Assembly: GCA_036345935.2 (NCBI GenBank)
Contig: JADWOT020000006.1
Location: forward strand, 8,592,519 to 8,656,518
Origin: Taenia hydatigena
Taxonomy: Eukaryota > Platyhelminthes > Cestoda > Cyclophyllidea > Taeniidae
DNA: 64,000 nt
Reading direction: 5' to 3'
The notes beneath the pieces are model-generated. The model had not been told where the DNA came from. It saw only the letters and a list, made by a program, of their open reading frames with translations, and made no database searches. Every line of letters begins with the position of its first letter. Positions within the stretch are counted from its first letter, which is position 1. Of this stretch, positions 1-17,761 are shown piece after piece. Both the position numbers and the translations under genes were made by a program.

Positions 1-185
1 GAGTGTTGTTTTGACCCGACAGCTGAGTGTGACTGAATGAGTGACTAGTTAGCACAAAAACATACCCACAAAGCCTCAGCAATAGGAAATAGTCGTCTAA
101 GACATAAATAGGTGAAGTGACAAATGCAGCACCGTGGTACTGCACGACACTCGTGCATTGGTAACAAAAGCGAGGCAAGGTGTGA

Positions 186-264
<79 letters not shown>

Positions 265-1624
265 TGTTATGCATTTTGCAGCGAAAGGATCGTTTACCCT
301 AGTTTTCGCCGTCACTAAGGCCTATTCACTGACTCAGCATCAATCGCTCATGCATTCGTAGACGGAAATTATCTCTTACTGCTGCCGAACAATAATGATT
401 TAACTCCTTAAACCGTTAGCACCACTTATGCTCAAATATTGCAATAAAAGTCACAAATAATTTTAACTTGAAGCAGCAGCATGTCACAAATTGTACTCGT
501 TTGGCCTAATTCCTCTCACAATATGCTGATGCCGAAACAATTATGAGGCAGAACCTCATAAACTTATAGCACATTCAAAAAGCTGCATTTATGCAAACTC
601 AAAAGGCAGAAAAATCCGCTAACAAGGCTAAATGTTGCAATTTTTGCGGGAGATAGAAAACATCTATTGCTAAAGGACACACATTCCAAGCAATTTCGAA
701 GCAGTCTAGAAATAACCCGTTTGATCTTGATTAGGCTTAATGCCAGTGCTCGAACGCTTGCAATGTCTCCTTCTATGTCCACAAAAACGAAGTTTACTGT
801 CAAAAGTATCAAAGCAGAATCTTACTGTACCATGCCCCGATCGTTTTCAGAAGCATTTTATTCTTCTAATAGGATCCTCACATTACGTACATCCCTGTAT
901 TTTGATAAAAAATCTAGGGTATTAAGTGCTTTCTGATTAAGATTTTTTAAATGAATTCCTTATTCTACATTGCAAGACATGCAAGCCCTTCCGTGCTTCT
1001 CCATCGATACGTAAGGCTAGAACACGGTTATGCGTCGATGCGAAATTTGTTTGTCCTGCAACATTTATCGCCGCCATTTCTTACGATAACATCAATCATT
1101 AATCCATCAAAAGGCAACCTTTACAAGCACGGATTAGCCACCAACACCCATGCAAGCACGATTTCTAATAAATCGTTCAAGGGTGACTGGTAATACATTT
1201 CTGCCTAGCAGGACGATTCCTGAATGAAACTGTTTGAAAATCAACTGCAAATAATGCTAGAACAATTCGCAATCCACCCACACAAAAGGTCTATCCCATT
1301 GCTCTTTTGTAGTGCTGTCAATGACCGCCGTGCTTTGTTCTCGATTCAAAGGGTTCAAAATTTGAGGAGGTTACACAATAATCCTCGTAATGTCTTCTGT
1401 GGAAAATTAAGTTTTAAGCCTTGCTATATTGTTTGCTTTTTACAGAGTTGTGACCTTGATTGCTTTATCGATTTTAGCTCACCTCTATATAAGAAGACCT
1501 CCATCAACGACACAACGCCCATAAAGCCGATTGCATAAACGGACCAATCTTAATTGTGGATCCAGTTACATGAATGGTCAGGCGACCACCCAAGACAACG
1601 CAGATTGGATAGCACTTTAAATAC
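1..1624. other. Non-coding stretch left of the RING half-exon
   Basis: Probably intron or 3' region of the RING ligase. I searched the minus strand for the expected HxFHxxCxDPWL continuation and did not find it. Apart from the CA tract there is no recognisable coding segment. Confidence 0.6.
189..260. repeat. (CA)36 microsatellite
   Basis: An uninterrupted CA dinucleotide tract of 36 units (72 bp), flanked by unique sequence. It lies downstream, in transcript sense, of the last RING-ligase exon I can see, so it is probably intronic or 3' flanking. The short His/Thr or Cys/Val reading frames across it are products of the repeat and not genes. Confidence 0.99.
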
Positions 1625-4600
1625 CTGCATGGAAGGCTGCGAATAAGGTCCTGCGGTTTGAAGACCTCTATACAGATGGCGCACTGGTCAAAGCCCTCCG
1701 AGATCAGAGGATCCACCTGGTTGAGGCACTTCACCGGCAACTGCTTCAGCGCCTTCTTAGTAGCTGCATTAAGCTTACGCTAAAATATCGAAAAAAGGCT
1801 TTAAAGCTACATTTGAAAGTGGTTGAGTTTTACTCATTTGAATCACTGCCTTTTCAGCTTAAAAACAAGTCAAGGTAGTTTTTTGCCAAACACCAACTTT
1901 GAGCAGACTTTGCTTTCACAAGAAAGCTTTGATATGAAAGGTGTGTTTTAAGCTAAAATATCTTACGAATGAGATCTTGGATAAGTATAGTATTATATTC
2001 TTTGGAGCTGCAGGGAAGTAATTTATAAAACCTGTGTACTCAATTAACTAAAATTTGAACCAAGGAATGTTTCACCAACCATGACATAAATTCAATATAT
2101 GCGAAAACAAATGAGCAACCCTTCCCAAAAAAACCCAAAAGCAAATCGACAGACAACTTCGCGGTTCTAAATAAATCGTCCAAGTTTTAAAGAAAGGTAT
2201 AAGATTTTTTCAAAGAACTGGAAAAAGCTGTAATGGCATCTGAAAAGATCGAGTACAAAACAGAGCTCTGAAATTCTCAAGATTGGCCGCGAAACGATGT
2301 GAGAAAATACAAAGTATGGTTTAAAGTGATAATTTGACCAAAAGATGATGTAGTACTGGGTCGATAGTTGCAACAGTTCCAACCAGTGTAGTTAAGGTTT
2401 TCTTAGAAGATTAATGCAATCAGAAGTTTTAGAACAATATCTTACACTTAACACATCGTTAAAATAGTTATCGTTAGGTTCCAAATCTACTTTGAAAATA
2501 TGCGAAGTCGAAAGTTGACCAAAAAATAAAAGCATGAAAACAATTAATAATCCACAGAGAAACATCAAAAACTACCTAAAAAGTACTAGTACAAAGTTTA
2601 GGCCTTAAAATAAACTGAGAAATGACTTTGCCACAAGGCCATAAAAGCTCTAACACCCTACCACGAGTCGACAACTTGAACGATTTCAAATGTGCTAATA
2701 ACAATAAGTTTAGTTGTTACGAGGCGGTCAAACCGCCATTTATTGAGGCACAAAAATACCCTTCTGGGTCTCATAAGTACGAAAATGAGGCAGCAGTTAT
2801 GCACCTCTATTTTTGCATTTGTTCATTGACAGGATTCCACAACGTTGCCAATTCAGCAACGAACAAGCATCACAACCAACCAAGCCGATTTATTGAAACC
2901 CCTAATGAACAATGGCTGCAAGTCGGTTCCGTGCCTTCAAGCGGGCTGGCTGCAGTATCAATTGCTGAAGTGTTGACAAATACTCGCTTTCTACGCTTCT
3001 GCAATGTGGTTAATTCTTTTTGGGAAACAATTGTAGACAGTGGCCTCGATGAGTTTTCTTGCGACGTAGACATACAACAATGAAATGCCGGTCTACTGCC
3101 ACCCTAAGTACAGATTGTTCTATTTTCATTGTTAGTAGAGTTCTTTTTATTCCTATCAAACCGCTGGTACCATATTTACGGAGTTTCTTACAACAAGTAG
3201 TCTGTATCCGGTGGAGATCGAGGAAACAGCTTTGCTACAGAAGCAGTCTTTTGAACCGCGACGGGGAAAAAGCATAAAGAAAAGTGACCCAGTTAGCTGT
3301 CGAAGGCCACTTTGGAAAAGATTGAAATTATAAGGCAAATGACTGGTCACATTAGAGGAGGATGGGTAAGCAGACGGAGAATTAAGATTTTCGTGAGACA
3401 TGGGAAACAATGTGACCACGATTCTAGAGGGTGATCCAATTTGCGACAATAATAAATAACTTGAATGACCAATGAGGTGCCTGTCTGAAAGTCATGGTTT
3501 GTACACAAACTTAGCAATAGCTTTCAATTTATGTTGATGCATCTCCAATTATGCCGCCAGGTTGTAATGTTTATAGCGACAACCCCGGGGCAGACTAAGG
3601 CTTCGTTTAGCGTCTTCAGGGAGGACTCGAGCACCAAGGTTTGTTCCTCTGAACTGACTCAAATAACACACGCATATATTTAACCGTTTCCTGAGTGAAT
3701 TTCGTAATTTTAGTGCGTTATGGCTCGGGAGAGATTTCGGTTGACCTCGTACTAGTTTTCAAGGTTAATTAAATTAATGCCAAAGAAATGATAGTGGTTA
3801 CATCAAAATAAGCTATTTGATAATGCATTTATTGTGACTGGACTAACCATAGATTCCACAATCCTATGAAACCCCAGCATATTGCCATGACGTCCAGGTT
3901 TAAACGCTATAAGTCGACCAGCTATTTTTCCATTAAAGGAGTGGTGGTTAAGGGTTAGCCTGTTACACCATTTTTGCAAAAAAATAGCAATGAAATGAAA
4001 ATCTGCAACGTTTAACCAAAACGACGTAGGTAACTTGCCGATACCTTCTCAAACACGTAGCATAGTATTCTAGGCAGATTGAATTAACATTATTCCACAA
4101 CCTTTCCATTCAGTGGATCTGGAAACAGGGGCCAAATCCAGCAGAAAAAATTTCAATTGCCAGTACGAAACATTGGAGCATACAGAAGCTGACAGAAACA
4201 ACACAATCACCTAACGTTCTTAAAACAGATGACCAAATGATTGTACCCTAGCCCTATAAGGAACGTATTTTTCAGATAAACTTACATTCATTCCACCACA
4301 GGCTCAGTGTCGAGCTTGGTGATTACATAAATTGGCACTTATAAGACGCAAGCTTCTAAAAAACCTATAAGTGTATTCTAAGGCTACTCATCCGCTTCAC
4401 AGGTCCCCAAATTATTAAACAAATCGTGTTCACCTCTGGCAAAACGACCCCAGAGAGGGCCGTACTCACATACCGAGCGTCTGCTCTTAGAAGAGTGAAC
4501 TAGGGAGAGGAAACAGAGACGCTGCCAGAAGCAGATGCCCAGGCGGGCCGGTATAAGGAGGACCCCTAAGAGGAGGAAGAGTACGCAGACGATGAGGAGA

Positions 4601-7600
4601 AGCAGAAGGCTTGAGCTGAGATCAGAAGTGGTTACGGTAGTAGGGAGGGAGGGGGGCTCGGCGAACAACTCGATGTCACCCGTCACCGCCACCTGAGGGA
4701 AGGTGGAGGCGACCGCTAACTGGGTCGGGAGATCAGGGAACATGTCCATGGGGAGGGAGACAAGGAGAGGAGGCACGGAGGCCACCGCTCTAATACCGCG
4801 CCCCTGACGCCAATCTAGTTTGTGACGAAGGGGCGAGGATGGGGAGGAGGAGGAGGAGAATGAAGCCTCGGTGGCTGAAAAGGTAAATGAATGAAGACGA
4901 GAGGGTCATAGGTATCTCAAAAGTGTTGAAGTGAGAAATGATACAATACTAAACGTCCTTTAATTTAAAAAAAATAATATTTAAAACAAACCACTACAGC
5001 CTATTTCCAATTGGATTTTCGCATGCATAATGGAACTCAAAAGTTTCATTTGTCTTCAATAGGATAGTTTAAATTAGTGGCGCCAAACGGTAAACCTATC
5101 AAAAATAAATGAGTCAAGAAGGGAATGTGCAAAAAGTGGAGCTGTTAAAAGTAGGATTGAAAACTGACGAAGGCGACTCAATGAAAAATGTTCATGAAAA
5201 TTCAACCTTTCATGCGTTGAAAGCGAAATGATAGTGGAAATTCGAATGGGTGCAAATGCGTAAAAAAAAGGCAGGCCAAAGGCAGCATTTGCACAATTAT
5301 AACAGTTAAATACAGGAGCATAACAAAAAGTGTTCTTTTTGTTTTTCATTTATTTTGACGTCATATTCTTTGTAATAATGTCGATTAAAGATTGTAAAAA
5401 TATTCCATCAACAAAGCAGGATATGCGAGCACATGCAGACTCCACAAGCTCACTAAATAGTGCAATGCTACTAGGCTTAGCACTAAATAGGTAATGAGGT
5501 TGATTTCAATTTCAAGTGGTAAATAGGAAAGCGTAATGCAAAACCCCCATTTACCATTATCAGTAGATGAGTTTTATCACTAGAAGTTGGGCTTCATGCC
5601 AGAATATTGTTTCCACTTTTCACATTGACATTTGTTTTCCTTTGTAATTTTGCTTAATAAAAAGGTGAACAGCTGAAAATATTAATAATAATAGTAGGTA
5701 CCAGGGGGCAGCAAAAGCAAAGTACATAAATCCTCCCAATAAAAAATTAGACTGATGAGTTAATCTGATTTCTTCAATGAAACCAATGATCTTGGGGGAT
5801 CGTATCTAGAAGAATCATTGCAGTTGCGCATTTATAAGAATTGGGCGAGCTCTGGTGAGTCAAATACCCAAAAACTCAAAATATATGACCTCGTGAGGTT
5901 AATAGAACCTTTTTACAAGAAACTCGCAAAAAGTGGAACTAACAATTGAATGCGAAGTTGTTCAAATACAGAGCTCAAAGTCACCAATGGCAAAAGTGGG
6001 TAAATCACACATGTTTCCATTGAGAAAAAGGTATTTTCATGTAAGCGCATAAGTAGCTTCCTTTTCCTGTTTCAGCGATAAATAAAAATACAGAAAAGAG
6101 ACAACAAGTCTCGCCTGGATCATCAGTGTGTGCTTAAGTTAGCATAGCGGAACGATGATTTACTGCATGCACATGCCGACTTAAAGGCAATTTCTCCAGC
6201 CCACTAAGATGCGATATTGATCTGTGAACATTAAAAGGACGATTTCGACAAAAGAGGGTGAATAGAATCTGGAAATATTTAGTTAACAGCAGTAAAGACA
6301 AACAGCAGAACATTTTCGCTAGGTTTACGTTTATGAATAAACGCTTCCATCTTAGGAGAAAGCGAATGAATGAGAATAAAGTTAGAAAACTCACTATTCT
6401 CGCATCGCGAATATTCTGAATGATGATTCAGCTCAATGCATAAAGGGCGTATATTAGCGGCCACTTTACCAAAGCCACGAAAATTGGCCAACTAAAAAAT
6501 GCTGAAAAAGCTTACCTGCAAATGCACACTGAAGGAATGGAGTTAACTTAGGAAAGAATTCAAAACAGGTAAAATAAGGTAATAGCCCAAAGACAACTTT
6601 AGTTTCAAATCGTCCTTTGCTTAGCTAAAATTCAATGTTGAACTACACCATCACAGCTATATCGTCTGCCCTACAAATTAGCCCAAGGGAGTGTAGTTCT
6701 CATAGTGAAATTATAGGCTGTAAAAATTCATCGTGAAAACTGGAATCCAAGAGGTGCCAACGTAACAGACTCCACATGTTTTGTTGCTCCAAAAAGGTCA
6801 AATTACGTCAACCTTGGCCGTATTTATTACACTGATTATGAAAGCGATTTCAAGGGCCTATGAATGGCACATGGGGGAAAGGAGTGGACCGATGAAGGGC
6901 CAAAGGAGGATTAGGGCCCATCTAAGGATGAAAAGTTCCAGAATTCCAAACCTATCTACACTTTCAGATTTAGGTATTCAATAAAACCAATAACATTTCG
7001 AGACGAAAAGCAATTAATGTGATAGATCAGGACTTGTCGGCAGTTTTACAAAATATAATTACAAAACAAAATAAGCCTCCATGAGCATAAAACCAAAACT
7101 AATTCTGAATGGAAAGTAAAAGACGCAAATTAAAGGCTGATCCACATATAAAAATGGGGTAATTTATCGTTCAAGAACACGCATAATTGCAAAAACACAC
7201 AAAAGCACAAACAAGGGTTGCCAATCTCATCCAGTAAGTTCCCACTAGGCCCTAACGATCTTTGCGACTGCATAGATGCGCCAAAGGATGTACTGGTTGC
7301 TCAAACGTTCGAAAGAATGCGGCTCTCTAAAACAGTTCTTTGAGGTCAATCACGAAAAATCACGCAGTTTAATCTCCGTTGGGAAAACGGGATTACAACA
7401 TATTGGAACCGCTACTAGTATCGACTGAGTGAGTAATATGGCCAGTCAATGCAATTAGGATTGAATGCATCTTTCTAGGTTTGAATCGAATGGCAAAGAT
7501 GAAGTAGAGCAGCAGTGTTGGGGACGTCCTTTGCCTCAACTGCGTACACTATTCCCAACCTTTTCACAGATTGTGAAGCGCTAAAAAAACTGGGACGAAC

Positions 7601-9927
7601 CAATTAGTCAGAGGTGAGATGGTTTCGGACATTCACCCTTTTAGAACACTAAATATGGATCTGCAAAACCAAGTTGACTCACAAAATCACTGTCAAATCG
7701 CATTAAACTATTTGCCTCGACGACTACATCAGTACAGAACTGCCAAACCCGACTAGTCCTACTCTTTTCAAATTACCTGAAAACAGTACACATAATGGCA
7801 CTTGCTGCAGTTCAAATGCCCTATAACAATGGCAGACTCTACCTGACCGCCGCTATGGGAGGCATACGATGAATTTCCGATATGAGAATGATGCTTTCAC
7901 CCAAATTCCCTAGAATAGAGGAAGTGAGGGGCTTTCGAATTGCCGCAGCAACTCTTTTGCCGGGAGGGGTAGACACGACAATTAGGCAGACAAGACGGAT
8001 TGGCCGAGTCATAATTGCTCACAGCGGGACAGTGAGCAAAGCGGGAGCTACTAAAATTAGCTGAATGAGTCATGAGGCGGCCGGGGGATTTTGGGCGACA
8101 GACACACTGTATCAGCGACCAAAAAAGTGGACGAGCGCGCATACACGCACATCTTGGTGACTCACAATGGTGGGGGGACAGCCTGCATTCGTATCTCCCT
8201 CTCATAAAGAAACGGCAGCAAGCTGCTGCAGAAGAACAAAGTCAACTTCTGTTGACGCCCAATTAAATGAGCAACAAATGAACTTATGCAAGATTTGGCG
8301 AGAGCATAAATAGAGTATAGTATCCTGGGTCATGGAGGCAACTCTAACAAAGCTTCCGAGGCTAATTTTGGGTTAGGAAAACAGCTTCGGAACCAATCGC
8401 CGATCTGGCTTTGATGGGAAAAAAGCCCTTGCAATCTGCTAGTTATTGTGCATTAACTTGAATAACCACTTTGTTTAAGCAAAACTAAGTCATCAATTCC
8501 CAGCAGACCCAGTTGCAGTAGTACTGTCGGCCTCATTTTTCCAGTAAAAGTTACAACAAAGAGGTTGTGTTGAAAAATGAACAAGCATATAGCGAGTTAA
8601 TTCATTAGATTTAGAGGTTTATGGGAGCACCTGAAGCCTTCACTTCGTACAAAGTTAAGAGAAGCTGCTTTAGCATTTGTCGCCTGATAAAATGGGCACA
8701 AATTTACACATTTAGTAACGCCGGCACGGGGAGAGGACAGTGCTTCAGAAGGAAACTACCACTCGAGGTAGTTTGAGCATCGTTAGAACAACCAACTTTT
8801 GGATAAAGAAATGCGTCTTCCATTGGAGTTACGTCAAGTTTGGCTCCAATAAGATTGGATCTAGTCATGAAAGTTCTGTGGCCAGAGGTAAGTAAGCTTC
8901 GTCCCAGCATTAAAAGGTTAAAATAATTTTACACCCAAGATTTTGTATAGTAGGAATGGATGACTACAGATTCCGAAACAGAAAGTAAAAATAAATACAA
9001 AAGGAAAACCTAGACGGAATAAATATTCCTAGAGTTATGGTAGCTTAAATAATGACAGCGCAAGTGAACAAGTGAAAATCAGGTGTCCATATCCCCTGAA
9101 GATAATAGAACAACCACCTTCCAGTCACTTAAGACCCAGGATCCAAGCTATTTAGATTTAACTCACCTAGATTAGGATCAGCATGCTGCTCATGGAGACG
9201 TACCCAAAGGTACTTGAGTAAAGCGCTAATTTTGTGAATTAATTGTGTGCGGCTGACGATACAAAAAGGCATCCAAGTCCACTTTTTACATCACATGGCT
9301 CGGTCCCCCTATGAGTGCTCATTTGCCCAATGCAATGCGTATGATCTTAACCCAACAGAAAGGTCAAACTAACCAAGAGTTAGAACACCGACCAACAATT
9401 GTGGCAAAAAACGACCAAAGCATTGATAGTAAAAAACTGGAAGGAAAAAGGCCTTTTCCTTCATAGGTGTGAACAAAAATCGAATCTCTGTCCGAGTAGG
9501 CAGTATGGGAACCTAGAAGAGCTCATACCAAAGCAGAGCTATACGTTATGCAAACACTAAGGAATTGACTTTGCGAAAACCAAAATAACAACAGCATTAA
9601 AAAACACCTATACGAACCTGAAAAATCAAATGCAGATTGCGCATCATGTAAAAACAGAATGGCGATAGCACCCGCAAGCGAAGTTGTATAGTTCAGGGGC
9701 GCAAACTGCAAACATCTTGTTTTAGGTTTATCCTCCATAATCAGAGCTATCCAGGAGGAATTTCGCGCACGCGCGGAAGTAGACAGGAAACAACCACTAT
9801 CAAGACTTTTGTTTCCAATTTGCATGGAATGCCATTTGAAACGAACAAGATCACCTTGATAAACCCTGTGATATCCGAAAGTTCCATCGTCAACACTGGG
9901 TAATCCACCTACACAGTAGTCGGCGAC
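1625..9927 (-). CDS. Goliath/RNF130-type PA-TM-RING E3 ubiquitin ligase (partial, 3' end off window)
   Basis: A membrane-bound RING ubiquitin ligase of the protease-associated (PA) domain family, expected in endosomal or other endomembranes. Four exons join in phase on the minus strand: 9927-9608, 7820-7777 (44 nt), 4874-4474 and 1779-1625. Exon one carries the PA core, including the WIALIMEDK strand and the helix SLAGAIAILFLHD. The 44-nt exon supplies the PA strand VPLCVLFS. The third exon encodes a Ser/Pro-rich linker, a transmembrane segment (SSSLLLLLIVCVLFLLLGVL) and basic residues. The fourth encodes the family's pre-RING helix (RKLNAATKKALKQLP) and the first half of the RING (CAICIEVFKPQDLIRSLPC). 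The donor follows LPC-R directly, so the His and remaining Cys ligands lie beyond the left edge. The signal-peptide exon above 9927 was not found. The 9608 donor (TATAG/gtgttt) was chosen over a nearby CAG/gttcgt because only it keeps the phase. Family assignment is firm; the ortholog within it is not. Confidence 0.82.
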
Positions 9928-14994
<5,067 letters not shown>

Positions 14995-17761
14995 AGCAAA
15001 AGAAAAACGTCAAGGGAGGAGTCGTTGTGAGAAAACTTTTTCTCTCAAAATTTACGTGTATTTTGTGCACTCATTATTATTATTATTATTAGATAAAGTC
15101 ATATTATTTGAAGTAGAAGCAAAGAGTGAAAACACATAGCACTTCTAAAGGAAAAGTGACGTTCACTTGTGCTTATTTCGGTTAGCAATAGTTTTGGGTG
15201 CCAATTTTATCACCCTACATCATTAAGTTTTTCCCCTCCACTTATAATGGTTTGGGAGTTATGTCCCCCTAGAAACTTTATGTAGGTTATAAATGCATGC
15301 TTCTATTCCTTGCCATACCTCTACCTGCTTCCTAAGTCGGTATTCCTATCCTGATTGCGCATCCTGTGCAACTCTTCCTCCGTTACCACATGCATACTTC
15401 TAAAAAATATTTGCGTTCGTTTGGGGTGCTCACGAGACGCCTAAATGGCTTAAAAGGACTAAAAATTCCTACCCGCTGCAAGAGAGGAGTGAATAATGTC
15501 GCTTAATGGACGTCAATGAGGTCTGGAGAACGAAGGGTTTCGCATTGTACCCCGCCTTTGCCAAAATTTGTGCTTCTTTGCCACTTGTCCCTATTATTCT
15601 TCTTATGCTTCTTTTAAGTAACTTCTTTTCGAATGTACTTACATTTCGCCATTCATATGTTTTCCCTTCTCCATATATACTGTACGTTAGCTCTCTCGTC
15701 TTATCTACATGATCCCAGTTATTTTATGCCCTCACCGTAACCGTCATCAGTTATGAATAGCTGATAATTATACGTCAGTAAATACTTTGCCAGCTTATAA
15801 TTGTACTTTGTCACTCTGCAAAAATGAATTTTGTTGTTCATTTCCCCAATATATGTTTGCTTACCACCTTACAGAAAATGCTCTTAATCCAGGGCTCCGT
15901 ATTCAAACAAAGGCGCTGCTTCAGCATGGTGCCTCCTGTAAACCCAGTTGATTACAACCAAAAAGATAACCCTGAAAAATTGAGAAATACCACGCGTAGA
16001 GAGAGACTATTTATCGCCTCACCTTTATCTAATTTTGCACTTTGTGTTTGAGTATTTCTTAGCAATTTAATCCCCGAATTTGTCGGCGCTTCAGGAATGT
16101 GAACTGACAATCCATCAAGTTCCCCAAAAAAGACAAAATCTAGCAGGATGTACATACAGAAGAAATGCGCCCCTCTGTTCCGCCCTTGACTGCTATTATT
16201 GATATTCTGACAAGAGAGCTTGTTTTGCCAGACACCAGACTTCATTTCACTAAATTTCGATCGGCAAATTAATACTCCAACAGATTGGTACACACTTATG
16301 AAGCCTCAAATTAGAGGTTAGTCCGAATATCCCGTGGATATGGTATTCTGACTACCGTTAGGTAAGTGAAGCTCTAGAGATTCCTCAGCACTGTCCTCAA
16401 CTATTTAATGCACGTACTTTTCAAGTGGCCTGAGGGTAGATGACCACTTCTCAGTCACTTTACTTACCCATCCAAAAGTTTGATAAAGAACATTGCGACC
16501 ATAAAGTCTATGATCTTCCTTTTTTATTGCCTCTTTACAACTCGACCTGCTAAATTAATTCTTTTCCAGCTAAGCAACTGTATAATCACAGAGAATTGGA
16601 TTCAAATGTACGCAAAAAGTTGGAAGAATTACTTGGATTTTGTTTGGATTATTTACCAATTAGAATGAAGCGAACGCGATCCTCAGTGAAGCACTTTCCA
16701 CTCCATGCATAGCGCCACACCAGACACGGTAAGTTGAGTGCCCACCAGGACCAGAGAATGTGAAGGTGTTAATCCTTCACCACATAATTTAGCATCGATG
16801 TAATCACAATTAGCGAAGTTTTGACACAAAGTAAAGCATCACAAAACCTGGTCCAATAATTTTTACAACTTTTGAAGCATTGCTCGAATTCTAGGTCGCA
16901 ATATGTGGCCCCGAGTTAGATGGTTTGCAAAGATGGTTTTCGAGTAGCATGTCGATGCAAGTCAGTGAATTTTGGCTGTTAGGAAAAAAAGTACCCTCAA
17001 CTAAAAACTTTATTTCGCCACACTTTCATGAATCGCGTCATTTTATTGCAAATGTCAGGGATGGAAGAGGAAACAGAGCAATAATAAGAATTAGGAATTC
17101 GAATACACGGGGAAAGTGAATATCAACCCGTGCCAGCAGACCCTGAGTTCAGCCAACCAGTAGAAATGCCGTTTGAGAAAACGATTGATGCCCAAGGAGC
17201 CTCAGATTTTCATGCACAATGTTTCATTTCGTAACTTTAAGTTGAAATAAACCTTTGTTCAAAACCAGATGCCAGACATCCCCCACAGACATAACTGGTA
17301 AAACCTCTCTTTGGCAGAACTTTACAGAGAACTTTCAGACTTCGATGATTGCTCTAATTAACAAATCTAAAGTATCAACCACAAACATTCCCATTCTTCA
17401 GAGGGGTAGGCATTCGAGAGGGCGAAAAATTCAAAGGAAAAGACTGCGGTGTAGTATAAACAGCGTTCATCCATGATAAGCAGAGCTTAATCTCAAATGG
17501 ATTAATGTGAGAAATTTGATAAATGCTCCTCTGCATCACAAGAAACAACACGTGAGATAAAAACACAAATGTGCAGCAGGTAATTGCCAAAGTAGTAGTA
17601 AGACTACTTCAAAACAGTAAGGAGAACAGCTCCCATCGCTAAGGAATATTGCAGGTGGTAGTATTTTTTCTTTGATAAGCACCGTTTGCATGTACAAAGG
17701 CAACACCATAGGAGCGCATAAAAAGAGGAGGAATTGAAGGCACAACCAGAGGCTCGAGTGC
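14995..17761. other. Convergent intergenic region between ELAV and NDUFAF1
   Basis: 2.8 kb holding the 3'UTRs of the plus-strand ELAV gene and the minus-strand NDUFAF1 gene. The first part is U-rich on the plus strand and includes an (ATT)6 tract. No coding exon is recognised; the reading frames here are short and show no known motif. Confidence 0.6.
15073..15090 (+). repeat. (ATT)6 tract in the ELAV 3'UTR
   Basis: Six ATT units, giving a UUAUUAUU-type run in the mRNA about 80 nt after the ELAV stop codon. AU-rich sequence of this kind is the known target class of ELAV/Hu RRMs, so autoregulation is possible. That link is inference. Confidence 0.85.

Noticed and set aside
45..361. Open frames made of Cys-Val or His-Thr repeats
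   Set aside because: They are read through the (CA)36 tract and vanish outside it.
8704..8910. Possible PA-domain exon on the minus strand (contains GCSNDAQTTSSG)
   Set aside because: It gives a stop codon or the wrong phase with flanking exons; the 7777-7820 exon fits instead.
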